This document shows, piece after piece, positions 52,638-61,785 of a stretch of DNA of 64,000 nucleotides (positions are counted from its first letter, which is position 1; each line of letters opens with the position of its first letter). The notes beneath the pieces were generated by a model. That model saw only the letters and a list, made by a program, of their open reading frames with translations. It had not been told where the DNA came from and did not search any database. The translations under genes and the position numbers were made by a program. The DNA is from an uncultured Alphaproteobacteria bacterium (lineage in GTDB: Bacteria; Pseudomonadota; Alphaproteobacteria; RF32; CAG-239): the NCBI GenBank assembly GCA_934277545.1, contig CAKQUG010000003.1:62001-126000 (forward strand). Reading direction: 5' to 3'.

Positions 52638-54836
52638 ATGGATAATATGTTATCAAAAGAAGAAATTACGGCTATTGTTGAAGGTAATCACGGCAATGTT
52701 TTTGCAGTGCTCGGAATTCATCGCAACAAGGGTACAAAAAAAGTGTTTATCCGCGCTTATCAGCCGTTTGCCGCGTCTATTGAAGTTATTGATGAAAAGG
52801 GCGAATCCTTAGGTAAAATGGAAAAAATAGACGAGAGAGGATTTTTCCAGATAAACTTTGACAGGTCAGAAGATTTTGTTTACCGTTTCAGAATTACCAA
52901 TGATAAAGGTCATGTTTACGAAGCCGAAGACACTTATCGTTTTCCGGCGACAATCGGCGACATTGACGAATATTTGTTTGCGCAGGGTAATCACCGCGAT
53001 ATTTATAAAAAACTCGGTTCGCATTTAATGGAAATTGACGGCGTGAAAGGCGTGGCTTTTGCTGTGTGGGCGCCAAACGCCAAACGCGTGTCGGTAATCG
53101 GCAGTTTTAATAATTGGGACGGTCGTGTCGACGTAATGCGCAAGCATATTAACTGCGGAGTATGGGATATATTTATTCCGGGATTGGTTGAAGGCGAATA
53201 TTACAAATTTGAAATTAAAACTCAAGATGACAGAATTTTAACAAAATCCGACCCGATGGCAACGTATGCCGAAGTGCGTCCGAACACGGCTTCTATTGTT
53301 TATGATATTAACCACTATCAATGGAATGATGACGAATGGATAAAATATCGCGAAAACAGTAACACATACGACCGTCCGATGTCTATTTATGAAGTGCATT
53401 TAGGTTCGTGGCGACGTAAGGGCGATAACGGCAGCGAATTTTTGACCTATCGTGAATTTGCCGAACGACTTGTGCCGTATGTCAGCAATATGGGCTTTAC
53501 GCATGTTGAATTTTTGCCGTTGTGTGAACATCCGCTTGACGCCTCTTGGGGCTATCAAATTACCGGCTTGTTTGCTCCGACTTCCCGTTTTGGCACGCCG
53601 GACGATTTTCGCTATATGATTGATAAATTCCACCAAGCAGGCATCAGCGTGATTATGGACTGGGTTCCGGCGCATTTCCCGAAAGATGCTCACGGTTTGG
53701 CCGAATTTGACGGAACCTGCTTATATGAACATTCCGACCCGCGTAAAGGCGAACACAAAGATTGGGGAACAAAAATCTATAATTACGGACGCACCGAAGT
53801 TTGCAATTTGCTGTGTGCCAGCGCTTTATATTGGCTTAAAGAATTTCATATTGACGGTTTGCGGGTGGATGCCGTGGCATCTATGCTTTATTTAGATTAT
53901 TCCCGCAAGCAAGGCGAATGGGTGCCGAATGTTTACGGCGGCAATGAAAATTTGGAGGCAATCGCCTTTATCCGCAAAATGAACGAGATGGTTTATACGC
54001 AAACCAAAGGCACTATAACCTGCGCCGAAGAATCTACCGCGTGGCCTATGGTCTCTCGTCCGGTTTCTGCCGGAGGTTTGGGTTTCGGTTATAAATGGAA
54101 CATGGGGTGGATGAATGATACTTTACGCTATATCAGTCATGAACCGGTACACCGCAAATATCATCATGGCTTGTTGACTTTTGGTTTGCTGTATGCGTTT
54201 AATGAAAACTTTATTCTGCCGATTTCACATGATGAAGTTGTGCACGGCAAAGGTTCGATGCTGGAAAAAATGCCCGGCGACGAATGGCAGAAGTTTGCCA
54301 ATCTGCGGGCTTATTACGGCTTTATGTGGACACACCCGGGTAAAAAACTTTTGTTTATGGGTAATGAATTTGCGCAGGATTGGGAGTGGAACAGCGAAGA
54401 AAGCCTGCGTTGGTTCTTGCTTGATTATCCGATGTATAAAGGTATGCAAAACTGCGTGCGCGATTTGAACCTGATGTATAAAGGCAACGATGCGCTGTAT
54501 GAAGAAGATTTTGATTCACGCGGTTTTGAATGGATAGATCATTCAAATTGCGATGACAGCGTAATATCTTATATTCGTAAAGGACATAATCCGGATGATT
54601 ATTTGGTTGTTGTTTGCAACTTTACGCCGGTGGTGCGTCATAACTATCGTATCGGAGTGAGCGAGGCTTGCGCTTATCAAGAAATTTTTAACAGCGATGA
54701 TAAGAACTATTGGGGCGGCGGCGTGCGCAACGAAGGACCTCAGCAGGCTCAGAATTTGAGTGTCAGCGGCAGACCGTATTCAATAGAGTTGGTGTTGCCT
54801 CCGCTTTCTACCATTGTGCTGAAACCTGTTCGCTAA
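52638..54836 (+). CDS. glgB: 1,4-alpha-glucan branching enzyme GlgB
   Basis: GlgB introduces alpha-1,6 branches into glycogen. The 732-residue protein has an N-terminal CBM48-type region (VAFAVWAPNAKRVSVIGSFNNWDG) and a GH13 barrel with DGLRVDAVASMLYLDYSR (nucleophile Asp), CAEESTAWP (acid Glu), and the late ISHDEVVHGKGSM (Asp stabiliser). The small C-terminal beta domain is present. It heads a glgB-glgX-malQ run with gaps of 22 and 0 bases. Synthase, pyrophosphorylase and phosphorylase genes are not in the window. Confidence 0.97.
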   Translation: MDNMLSKEEITAIVEGNHGNVFAVLGIHRNKGTKKVFIRAYQPFAASIEVIDEKGESLGKMEKIDERGFFQINFDRSEDFVYRFRITNDKGHVYEAEDTYRFPATIGDIDEYLFAQGNHRDIYKKLGSHLMEIDGVKGVAFAVWAPNAKRVSVIGSFNNWDGRVDVMRKHINCGVWDIFIPGLVEGEYYKFEIKTQDDRILTKSDPMATYAEVRPNTASIVYDINHYQWNDDEWIKYRENSNTYDRPMSIYEVHLGSWRRKGDNGSEFLTYREFAERLVPYVSNMGFTHVEFLPLCEHPLDASWGYQITGLFAPTSRFGTPDDFRYMIDKFHQAGISVIMDWVPAHFPKDAHGLAEFDGTCLYEHSDPRKGEHKDWGTKIYNYGRTEVCNLLCASALYWLKEFHIDGLRVDAVASMLYLDYSRKQGEWVPNVYGGNENLEAIAFIRKMNEMVYTQTKGTITCAEESTAWPMVSRPVSAGGLGFGYKWNMGWMNDTLRYISHEPVHRKYHHGLLTFGLLYAFNENFILPISHDEVVHGKGSMLEKMPGDEWQKFANLRAYYGFMWTHPGKKLLFMGNEFAQDWEWNSEESLRWFLLDYPMYKGMQNCVRDLNLMYKGNDALYEEDFDSRGFEWIDHSNCDDSVISYIRKGHNPDDYLVVVCNFTPVVRHNYRIGVSEACAYQEIFNSDDKNYWGGGVRNEGPQQAQNLSVSGRPYSIELVLPPLSTIVLKPVR

Positions 54837-54858
54837 TACAACAACGTAAGGAATTTAA

Positions 54859-56946
54859 ATGAACAAAGACATAAGAGTTTTGAACGGCAGTCCCTATCCT
54901 TTAGGGGCTGCGTGTGATGAAAAAGGTGTGAATTTCGCACTGTTTTCCGCCAACGCCGAAAAAGTGGAACTTTGTTTGTTTGATGAAAGCGGCAGTAAAG
55001 AGCTGCAGCGTTTTGCAATTACTGAAAATGATAATAATATATGGCATATTTATTTGGAAGGCGTTAAAGCCGGACAGCTTTACGGCTATCGAGTTTACGG
55101 ACCATACGAGCCGGCGAAAGGCAAGCGTTTTAATCCGAATAAATTGCTGATGGACCCGTACGCTAAAAAGCTGAGCGGAGAAATTATTTGGCATAAAGCC
55201 TTGTTCGGATATGATACCGACAGCGTTGATAAAGATTTGTCTTTCAGCACCTTGGATAGTGCGCCTTATGTGCCAAAATCGGTGGTGGTTGATGATACTT
55301 TTGATTGGGGTGATGACGTTTCGCCAAAAATTGAAGACGGCAAACGGGTAATTTATGAAGCCCATGTCGGCGGATATACAAAACTTCATCCCAAAGTGGA
55401 AGCTTTTCAACGTGGTAAATTTTTGGGTTTGGGCGCCAAAAGCGTGGTCAATTATCTGAACTGGCTGGGCGTTACTTCGGTGGAACTGCTGCCGGTGTTT
55501 GCGTTTTTCGGCGAAAAGCACGGCATGTATATAGATAATTACTGGGGCTATGAAACGCTTTCATATTTTGCTCCGGAAGCAAAATATATGGTGGAAAATA
55601 ATCCCGATGAATTTAAGCAGTTGGTTAAAACTCTGCATGCCAACGGCAAAGAAGTTATTTTAGACGTGGTCTATAACCATACGATTGAAGGCAATCAGAT
55701 GGGACCGACTTTATGCTATCGCGGAATAGATAACGAAAGCTATTATACCTTGCAGGAAAACCCTTGCTATTATTTTGACAGCACCGGTTGCGGCGCGTCG
55801 TTTAATTTGCAGAATCCGTATGTGCTGACGCTGGTTATGGATTCAATGCGCTATTGGGTAGAAAAAATGCACGTTGACGGTTTTCGTTTGGATTTGGCTT
55901 CCAGCCTGAGCCGGGTGCGCGGTGAGTTTACACAAGACAGCGGTTTTTTGCTGGCGGCACGACAAGATGAAATTTTGCGTAAGGTTAAAATTATAGCCGA
56001 GCCATGGGATGCCACTATGGATGGTTACCGTATCGGAGGTTTCCCTCCTTCATGGTATGAATGGAACGACCGCTATCGTGATGTGGTGCGACGCTTTTGG
56101 CGCGGCGACCGCAAGCAAGTCGGCGAATTAGCCAGCCGCCTATCCGGTTCCAGCGATATTTTCGGCTATGCCAACCGCGACATAGACAGTAGTGTTAATT
56201 TTTTGACTTCGCATGACGGTTTTACACTGCATGATTTAGTTAGTTATAACGGTAAGCATAATATTGTAAACGGCGAAAACAACCGCGACGGCAACGATGC
56301 CAACTGGAGTTGGAATTCCGGAGTTGAAGGAGAAACCAAAAAACGCGCGATTATTGAAAATCGTAATTTGCGTGCTAAAGCGATGTTGGCCACATTGTTT
56401 ATGTCTTTTGGTACGCCTATGATGGTGGCCGGCGACGAGTTCGGCAATACCCAGTTTGGCAACAACAATCCTTATTGTCAGGACAATGTGTTAACCTGGC
56501 TGGTGTGGGACGCTATCCGGCAGCAGGACAGAGACTTGGTGCGCTATGTGCGGCGGCTGATTCAGCTGCGGCAAAAAATGGACGTGTTCGCGCGCAAAAA
56601 GTTTTTCAGCGGCAAGCTGATAGAAAAATATGCCCGTTATGATGTTAAAGACATTATGTGGTATCGTGAAGACGGTGTGGAATTTCAAAATCCGGACTGG
56701 TATATGGAAGATCGCAGAAGTTTGTCTTGTTTAATTTATGGCGAACCGGTGGCGTATTTCGTGATTTATAACGCTAACGACAAGCCGATGAATTGGACTC
56801 TTCCTGATTTTTTGGAAAAAACAAAAGTTACGTTGGTTTTGGATAGCAGTGAGCAGATTAAGCCCGATACGCCGATAGAGTTTGAAAGAATTGAAGTTCC
56901 GGCTTGGTCGGTTTGGGTGTTGGATTTTAAAAGACCGGAGAAATAA
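54859..56946 (+). CDS. glgX: Glycogen debranching enzyme GlgX
   Basis: GlgX is an isoamylase-type GH13 enzyme that removes short branches from phosphorylase-limit glycogen. The 695 residues show the N-terminal GSPYPLGAACDEKGVNFALFS, VDGFRLDLASSLSR (Asp), KIIAEPWDA (Glu) and FLTSHDGFTLHDLVSYNGKHN (Asp), all standard. AAGGAA lies before the ATG. Its stop is immediately followed by the malQ ATG. Confidence 0.96.
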   Translation: MNKDIRVLNGSPYPLGAACDEKGVNFALFSANAEKVELCLFDESGSKELQRFAITENDNNIWHIYLEGVKAGQLYGYRVYGPYEPAKGKRFNPNKLLMDPYAKKLSGEIIWHKALFGYDTDSVDKDLSFSTLDSAPYVPKSVVVDDTFDWGDDVSPKIEDGKRVIYEAHVGGYTKLHPKVEAFQRGKFLGLGAKSVVNYLNWLGVTSVELLPVFAFFGEKHGMYIDNYWGYETLSYFAPEAKYMVENNPDEFKQLVKTLHANGKEVILDVVYNHTIEGNQMGPTLCYRGIDNESYYTLQENPCYYFDSTGCGASFNLQNPYVLTLVMDSMRYWVEKMHVDGFRLDLASSLSRVRGEFTQDSGFLLAARQDEILRKVKIIAEPWDATMDGYRIGGFPPSWYEWNDRYRDVVRRFWRGDRKQVGELASRLSGSSDIFGYANRDIDSSVNFLTSHDGFTLHDLVSYNGKHNIVNGENNRDGNDANWSWNSGVEGETKKRAIIENRNLRAKAMLATLFMSFGTPMMVAGDEFGNTQFGNNNPYCQDNVLTWLVWDAIRQQDRDLVRYVRRLIQLRQKMDVFARKKFFSGKLIEKYARYDVKDIMWYREDGVEFQNPDWYMEDRRSLSCLIYGEPVAYFVIYNANDKPMNWTLPDFLEKTKVTLVLDSSEQIKPDTPIEFERIEVPAWSVWVLDFKRPEK

Positions 56947-59079
56947 ATGCAGAATAGTTGGAATTTGTTATTAGATAAATTAGGAATTGCCAAAAGCTAT
57001 ACCGACGCAGCGCAAAATCGCAAAGAATATATAACAGATGATGAAACTTTGCTCAAAATGGTAAATTATTTAGGATTCAGGCTGGATAAAATTGAAGACA
57101 GCGACAAACTGCTGATTAAGCTGGAAAAAGAGCGCTGGCTGTATGCTTTGGAGCCGATTTATGTGTTGCGGCAAAACGGTTTGAAATTTGATGCCGTACT
57201 GCCGAAAAACGAAGCTGAAAGTATTGAATTGGTCGTAAAAAATCAGCAGACAGGCGAAGAGCCTACAGTGTTTTATTCTTGCAAAACCGTGGAAGAAAAA
57301 ATGCTCGGGCGCAAAGAATACGCTCATGTTGAAATTCAGTTGGACAGTGCGTTGGAACCGGCTTATTATGAAGTTGATTTGATTGTCGGTAGCAGTAAGT
57401 CACATACAATTTTGGCGGTTACTCCGAATAAGTGCTATGAGCCGGAATATCTGCAGAATCATAAAATTTGGGGTATGGCAATTCAGCTTTATTCTTTAAC
57501 CAGCAAGCGTAACTGGGGAGTCGGCGATTTTACGGATTTATCCGATTTGGTGGATTTATGCGCACGGCAGGGAGCAAATATAATCGGTTTGAATCCGCTG
57601 AATGTGCTGTTTCACGATTTTCCGGAAAACGCCAGTCCGTATTCTTCTATAAGCCGTTTGTTTTTGAATCCGATTTATATAGATGTGGAAAAAGTCGGCG
57701 GATACAAGCCGGAATATTTAGTTGGAAAAGAGGCTGAATTAGAACAGCTGCGCGCAGCGGAAAATATTGATTACACCGGCGTGTATAATTTCAAAATGCA
57801 GATTTTGCAAAAAATTTATGATGAGACGTTTGCCAAGCTGGAAAAATCGGCGACATATCAAAAATTTGAAAAGAAAAATAAAGAAGATTTAGAAAATTTA
57901 GCAACTTATCAGGCAATTTATTCTTCGCTCTGTCATTCGGTTTACGGAGGATGGCGAGCTTGGCCGAAAGAGCTGAAAAATCCACAGTCGCCGGAAGTTA
58001 AAAAGTTTAGAGCAGAAAACCGCAAGGCTGTGAATTTCTTTAAGTTTCTGCAATATTGGGCTGAAAAACAACTGGAAGATGTGCAGAAAGAAATTGAGTT
58101 GCGCGGCTTGAAAATCGGTTTATACCGAGATTTGCCGGTCGGTTTGTGCAAAGACAGCGCCGAGTTGTGGAGTGAAAATGATTTGTTTATTAAAGACTGC
58201 GGGGCAGGTGCTCCGCCGGATATTTTCTTCCCGACCGGGCAAAAATGGTGCTTGGGCGCGTTTAATCCGTATAAGCTGAAAGCCAATGCCTATCGCCCGT
58301 TTATCAAAATTTTGCGGGCGGCAATGGAAAACGCCGGTGCAATCCGTATTGACCATGTGATGAGCCTGCAGCGCTTGTATATTATTCCGGATGATTCCGA
58401 AAAAGGTACTTACGTTTACTATCCGTTTGCCGATATGCTGGGAATTTTGGCGCTGGAAAGCTATTTGCACAAATGTATGGTGGTGGGCGAAAGTATCGGC
58501 AATGTGCCTGACGGCTTTATTGAAGCTATCCAAGAGCGCGGAGTGTATTCACTGAGCGTTTTGTGGTCAGAGCGTTGGAACGGCAGCGGACCGTTTAAGC
58601 TGCCGCAGGATTTTGCGCCGCACACATTCTGTTCTATCGGCACACACGATATGGCGCCGCTCAAAATGCGCTGGTTCGGCGGCGATATCGAAACTATGTA
58701 TAACCTGAAAATGCTGACGGCCGAAGAGCGGCAGAATCAATATAAGGGCAGGGAGACTGAGCGTCGCTGTCTGCTGGACGCTTTGGACTACACTCATTCA
58801 TGGTCGGCAGACCGCACCAGACAATGCGACTGCTTGTACGGCGAAGGCTATCCGAACGGCATTATGGAAGCAACAGAACGTTATTTGTCTTCCAGCGCCT
58901 GCGCTGTATTTTTGGCACAGCCGGAAGATATTTTCGGCGTAAATGTATTGCAGAATCTGCCGGGAACAGATAGGGATAAGCACCCAAATTGGCGTCGTAA
59001 ATTGCCGGTTAAGCTCGAAGATTTTGAACAAAACGAGGATTTTATACGCGCAGTTTCCGCAATAGGGAGGAAAAATTGA
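56947..59079 (+). CDS. malQ: 4-alpha-glucanotransferase MalQ
   Basis: MalQ (amylomaltase, GH77) transfers glucan segments between malto-oligosaccharides, recycling those released by GlgX. The 710-residue protein has the GH77 blocks WGMAIQLYSLTSKRNWGVGD, ENASPYSSISRLFLNPIYID, KIGLYRDLPVGLCKDSAELW, IRIDHVMSLQRLYIIP (nucleophile Asp), CMVVGESIGNVPDGF (acid Glu) and SIGTHDMAPL (Asp). Its ATG follows the glgX stop without a gap, so translation is coupled. No terminator follows directly; the next 580 bases are repeats and a regulatory block. Confidence 0.95.
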   Translation: MQNSWNLLLDKLGIAKSYTDAAQNRKEYITDDETLLKMVNYLGFRLDKIEDSDKLLIKLEKERWLYALEPIYVLRQNGLKFDAVLPKNEAESIELVVKNQQTGEEPTVFYSCKTVEEKMLGRKEYAHVEIQLDSALEPAYYEVDLIVGSSKSHTILAVTPNKCYEPEYLQNHKIWGMAIQLYSLTSKRNWGVGDFTDLSDLVDLCARQGANIIGLNPLNVLFHDFPENASPYSSISRLFLNPIYIDVEKVGGYKPEYLVGKEAELEQLRAAENIDYTGVYNFKMQILQKIYDETFAKLEKSATYQKFEKKNKEDLENLATYQAIYSSLCHSVYGGWRAWPKELKNPQSPEVKKFRAENRKAVNFFKFLQYWAEKQLEDVQKEIELRGLKIGLYRDLPVGLCKDSAELWSENDLFIKDCGAGAPPDIFFPTGQKWCLGAFNPYKLKANAYRPFIKILRAAMENAGAIRIDHVMSLQRLYIIPDDSEKGTYVYYPFADMLGILALESYLHKCMVVGESIGNVPDGFIEAIQERGVYSLSVLWSERWNGSGPFKLPQDFAPHTFCSIGTHDMAPLKMRWFGGDIETMYNLKMLTAEERQNQYKGRETERRCLLDALDYTHSWSADRTRQCDCLYGEGYPNGIMEATERYLSSSACAVFLAQPEDIFGVNVLQNLPGTDRDKHPNWRRKLPVKLEDFEQNEDFIRAVSAIGRKN

Positions 59080-59460
59080 AACTTGTCTAATGGTCTACTA
59101 CTTTTAACTTTTTGTGCTTTTGTACTGTTTTGTACACGGCGCAAAAAAGTTAATGCGTATTAGCCTCATTATCCAAGTTTCCGAGAGCTTAGCACAACGC
59201 GTCTAACAGCACATCTAAAGGCAACTTACGTTTATTCAAAAAATTCATGTACTTCTATGTACACTAGGATTTTCTTCAGAACTAGAGTTGCTTTTATCTG
59301 TACAATTATCCGCATTGCTTGATGGGGTGTACTATTTAAAACCTCGCCCCGTGCGGGGGAGGTCGAGGCGTAAGCCTCGGATGAGGGATATAAAAATACT
59401 CTATACACGTTGCTTAAAAATTCCATCGCATTACACATGCTATCCGAGTTTATGCGTATG
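59080..59460. repeat. Interspersed repeat cluster after malQ
   Basis: No gene is supported. Element C (59080-59183) has AAACTTG/CAAGTTT arms and a TTTTGTACACGGCGC core, like element A at 29583-29682. A middle part carries GTACTTCTATGTACAC. A GC-rich hairpin (59341-59390, CCTCGCCCCGTGCGGGGGAG) resembles 29905-29955. Element D (59395-59450) repeats TTGCTTAAAAATTCC and ATCCGAGTTT. A 68-residue minus-strand frame across D and the hairpin is taken to be repeat-derived. Confidence 0.6.
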
Positions 59461-59473
59461 ATATTGGGAAAAG

Positions 59474-59649
59474 TGTGTAAAAAAAACGACCGTTTAAATC
59501 GGACTTTAAAATAGCTTCTTTTTGCAAATTATCAAAGGTTATAGGTTTTTGCAATAACTTTTTATAATTACGAGGTTTTTTGCTGATTTTTAAGCATTTT
59601 CAGACGGTTGTTCGGAGTGTGTAAAAATAACGGTCGTTATTTTTACACA
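59474..59649 (+). promoter_or_regulatory. Conserved regulatory block with paired palindromic sites, copy 2
   Basis: The left site at 59474-59495 is identical over 22 bases to that at 42345. The right site at 59618-59649 is a 32-base palindrome with two 15-base arms. Spacing is 144 bases, against 143 in copy 1. It ends three bases before AAGGAGGA of the pilin-like gene. Confidence 0.75.
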
Positions 59650-59665
59650 GTCAAGGAGGAACAAC

Positions 59666-60454
59666 GTGTTGAAAGGTATAGAATTTTTAAGAGAAAAGAG
59701 TAGGGGATTTAAAACTTCATCGCAGGTGGTGAGAGAACAAGTAAGCGTTGCTTTCAGCAACAAAGTCATGGATACTCCGGAACTGCCACAGCCTATAAAA
59801 CGGCATGTGGCGCCGAAGTATGACATTTGCAACGCTGGTCGTTCTATGATTGAGATGCTTGGCGTGCTGGCCATTATCGCTGTTTTGTCTGTTGGTGGAA
59901 TTGCCGGATATTCCAAAGCTATGGAAATGTGGAAAGTAACAAAATTAAAAACTCGGCTGGCAGAGTTGTTTTTGCAATGTGTAAATTTAAAAGATGATTT
60001 GGTCCGGCAATATCAAAACGGGGCGGTTTCTTCCGGTTCTTTGCCGGTGGCGCAAATAATGACAGCCATGGACGTTGTGCCAGAAGGTTTAAAATTAAAT
60101 ACGCCAAGTTCGTTTAAAGATGTTGATAATAATAGTTTTTATTTTTATTTTCAGTATGTTAAAAATTCTAATTTGATAGAGTATTTAATTATTTTCAGCA
60201 TTTATAATGCGGACGGTTACAACAGTCAGAAACAGAAATTTTGCGAAACGTTTATTGAACAGGCTAAGGCTATTTCTCCGTATGTCAGTTTGGTGTATAA
60301 ACGTGGTTATAAAGACACAACATTGCAGGGATATTCTCAGAAAGCTATTGATTTTAGGTCTGCAAATCCGGCAGAAATAAGCAGTTTTTGTAAAGAATGT
60401 TATGCTGAATATTCTTGCCATCTGCATTTGCGATTTAAAACAAACGGTCTGTAA
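59666..60454 (+). CDS. Pilin-like protein with long leader, GTG start
   Basis: The 262-residue protein begins with GTG, 5 bases after a perfect AAGGAGGA. A 57-residue leader (MLKGIEFLREKSRGFKTSSQ...) precedes AGRSMIEMLGVLAIIAVLSV, a type IV pilin-like helix with Gly at -1 and Glu at +5 but Arg at +1. The rest, about 185 residues, is a globular region ending in a cysteine-containing tail (SFCKECYAEYSCHLHL). The helix is nearly identical to that of the minus-strand gene at 10370-11233, while the other parts differ. It shares its regulatory block with the cysteine-rich secreted protein gene at 42535, so co-regulation is likely. No assembly apparatus is seen here. Confidence 0.75.
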   Translation: MLKGIEFLREKSRGFKTSSQVVREQVSVAFSNKVMDTPELPQPIKRHVAPKYDICNAGRSMIEMLGVLAIIAVLSVGGIAGYSKAMEMWKVTKLKTRLAELFLQCVNLKDDLVRQYQNGAVSSGSLPVAQIMTAMDVVPEGLKLNTPSSFKDVDNNSFYFYFQYVKNSNLIEYLIIFSIYNADGYNSQKQKFCETFIEQAKAISPYVSLVYKRGYKDTTLQGYSQKAIDFRSANPAEISSFCKECYAEYSCHLHLRFKTNGL

Positions 60455-60566
60455 AAATAAATAATATAACTTTTAGATTGAATTTTAGAAATAATATGTT
60501 ATTATACGATTCGTAATAATAAGTGTTAAAAATTTAATATTCTAAATTTAATAAAGGTTGTGAAAT

Positions 60567-60677
60567 ATGGACTATTTGGAAATTACCGGAAATTTTTCTT
60601 GCTGGCGGCTCTGTTATTATTTACTTAGCATGATGGTTTTGCACAGGTGGTATTTGATTTATGTTAAAAACGTATGA
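60567..60677 (+). CDS. Possible 36-residue peptide
   Basis: An ATG frame reads MDYLEITGNFSCWRLCYYLL and then SMMVLHRWYLIYVKNV before TGA, with AAAGG about 11 bases upstream. The middle is hydrophobic enough for one short membrane helix. It stops just before the convergent end of the next gene. It resembles no known protein and may be chance. Confidence 0.3.
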   Translation: MDYLEITGNFSCWRLCYYLLSMMVLHRWYLIYVKNV

Positions 60678-60678
60678 C

Positions 60679-61371
60679 TCAGTTGTTATTGATAACAGCA
60701 CAAATTTCGGCAATTTCCTGCTTGGTTACATGGTGCGTCAGTCCGGCATAAGTAAAAACTTTTGTCGGCAGGCCGTGGCGTTTCAGCCAAAAAACGGTGG
60801 AATGAATAGTTTTAAACTGAACTTTTAAATCATCACGCCCGTGAAAAAGATATATCGGCGGCAAGGAACTTATTTTTTTTGCCAGCAGTTTCCGTCCGGC
60901 AATCAAGCCGGCTATGGCAAACACTCCGCCGATTTGCGTGTGGCGGCTGAGTGCTGAATATAAAGTCAGCATGGCACCTTGTGAAAAGCCGATAAGATAG
61001 GTATGTGCGTTATCAATGCCGTATTTTTGCTGCAGTTCATCTATAAAACCGTTTATCTGTTTGGCTTTAGCGTCAATTTTGGGGGCTGTTTGACAATAAA
61101 TCGCATTGATTTGCCGAGAATCGATTTCCGGTTTGGTGCGTAAATCTTTTGGGTCATATTTTTGCATGCCGAACCATTGAAATTGAGCCGGATTTTTTTC
61201 GCATACTTCATCTGATTGAGGCATAACCACATAACTATGGGGAAGAAGGGTGCGCAGACTTTCAAAAACAGCGGTGTGATTTTCAACACAATCATTATAA
61301 CCATGTAAAAAGATTACCAAATTTTTCAGCGGTTTGCGTGGTTTATTTGCTTTATATTCAAACAATTTCAT
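60679..61371 (-). CDS. Carboxylesterase/phospholipase-family serine hydrolase
   Basis: This 230-residue alpha/beta-hydrolase looks like the phospholipase/carboxylesterase (Abhydrolase_2) family. It has the oxyanion strand NLVIFLHGYNDCVENH, the nucleophile elbow GFSQGAMLTLYSAL, the acid in LFHGRDDLKV and the histidine in GLTHHVTKQE. There is no signal peptide, so it should be cytoplasmic and act on small esters or lysolipids. A ribosome site GGAGAT is visible before the ATG. It is a single gene unit. Confidence 0.87.
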   Translation of the reverse strand: MKLFEYKANKPRKPLKNLVIFLHGYNDCVENHTAVFESLRTLLPHSYVVMPQSDEVCEKNPAQFQWFGMQKYDPKDLRTKPEIDSRQINAIYCQTAPKIDAKAKQINGFIDELQQKYGIDNAHTYLIGFSQGAMLTLYSALSRHTQIGGVFAIAGLIAGRKLLAKKISSLPPIYLFHGRDDLKVQFKTIHSTVFWLKRHGLPTKVFTYAGLTHHVTKQEIAEICAVINNN

Positions 61372-61429
61372 CTCCCATAATAATGGCGTATTATATAAAC
61401 ATGAATGTTAATAAAGTGCTTATAAAAGG

Positions 61430-61462
61430 AAAAAAATCCGCAGTTTGAACGGCGGATTTTTT
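61430..61462 (-). terminator. Terminator of the 61-residue gene
   Basis: AAAAATCCGC (61432-61441) and GCGGATTTTTT (61452-61462) form a 10-bp stem, 12 bases beyond the stop of the minus-strand gene. Confidence 0.8.
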
Positions 61463-61474
61463 GTAAGGTCTCAT

Positions 61475-61660
61475 TTAGAGAAAATCATCTCGGCGGGAAT
61501 GCTTGGCGTTGTCTTGAGCTTTGGACGAATCTTTGCTGTCGTGCAAAACCGAAGGCTTAGAATTTTTCACACCCTGTCCCAACAAATCATAAGGGTCAAA
61601 AAGGTTGCTGCAACCGTTTTCAACAACATCCGGAGATGTATTATTAACTTTATCAACCAT
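61475..61660 (-). CDS. Small hydrophilic protein, function unknown
   Basis: From the ATG at 61660 this gives 61 residues (MVDKVNNTSPDVVENGCSNL ... DSSKAQDNAKHSRRDDFL), polar and probably disordered. A TTG six codons earlier is an alternative start. The strong terminator behind it supports a transcribed unit. There is no clear ribosome site and no recognised family. Confidence 0.45.
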   Translation of the reverse strand: MVDKVNNTSPDVVENGCSNLFDPYDLLGQGVKNSKPSVLHDSKDSSKAQDNAKHSRRDDFL

Positions 61661-61736
61661 GATATAAAAATTTAACAATTATAGATTAACGATGTTATTT
61701 ATAGCAAAACTCGTTGAATTTGTCAAATTTTAAAAA

Positions 61737-61779
61737 CAAACAAAGACACACTCAATTAAGAATGTGTCTTTGCTTGTTT
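61737..61779 (-). terminator. Terminator of the WG-repeat-like lipoprotein gene
   Basis: CAAAGACACA (61741-61750) pairs with TGTGTCTTTG (61763-61772), extended by AAACAA/TTGTTT outside. It begins 7 bases past the lipoprotein gene stop. Confidence 0.8.
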
Positions 61780-61785
61780 CAGAAT

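Noticed and set aside
59232..59438. A 68-residue minus-strand frame
   Set aside because: It spans the GC-rich hairpin repeat and element D; the amino-acid sequence is repeat-derived although its frame is of interest.
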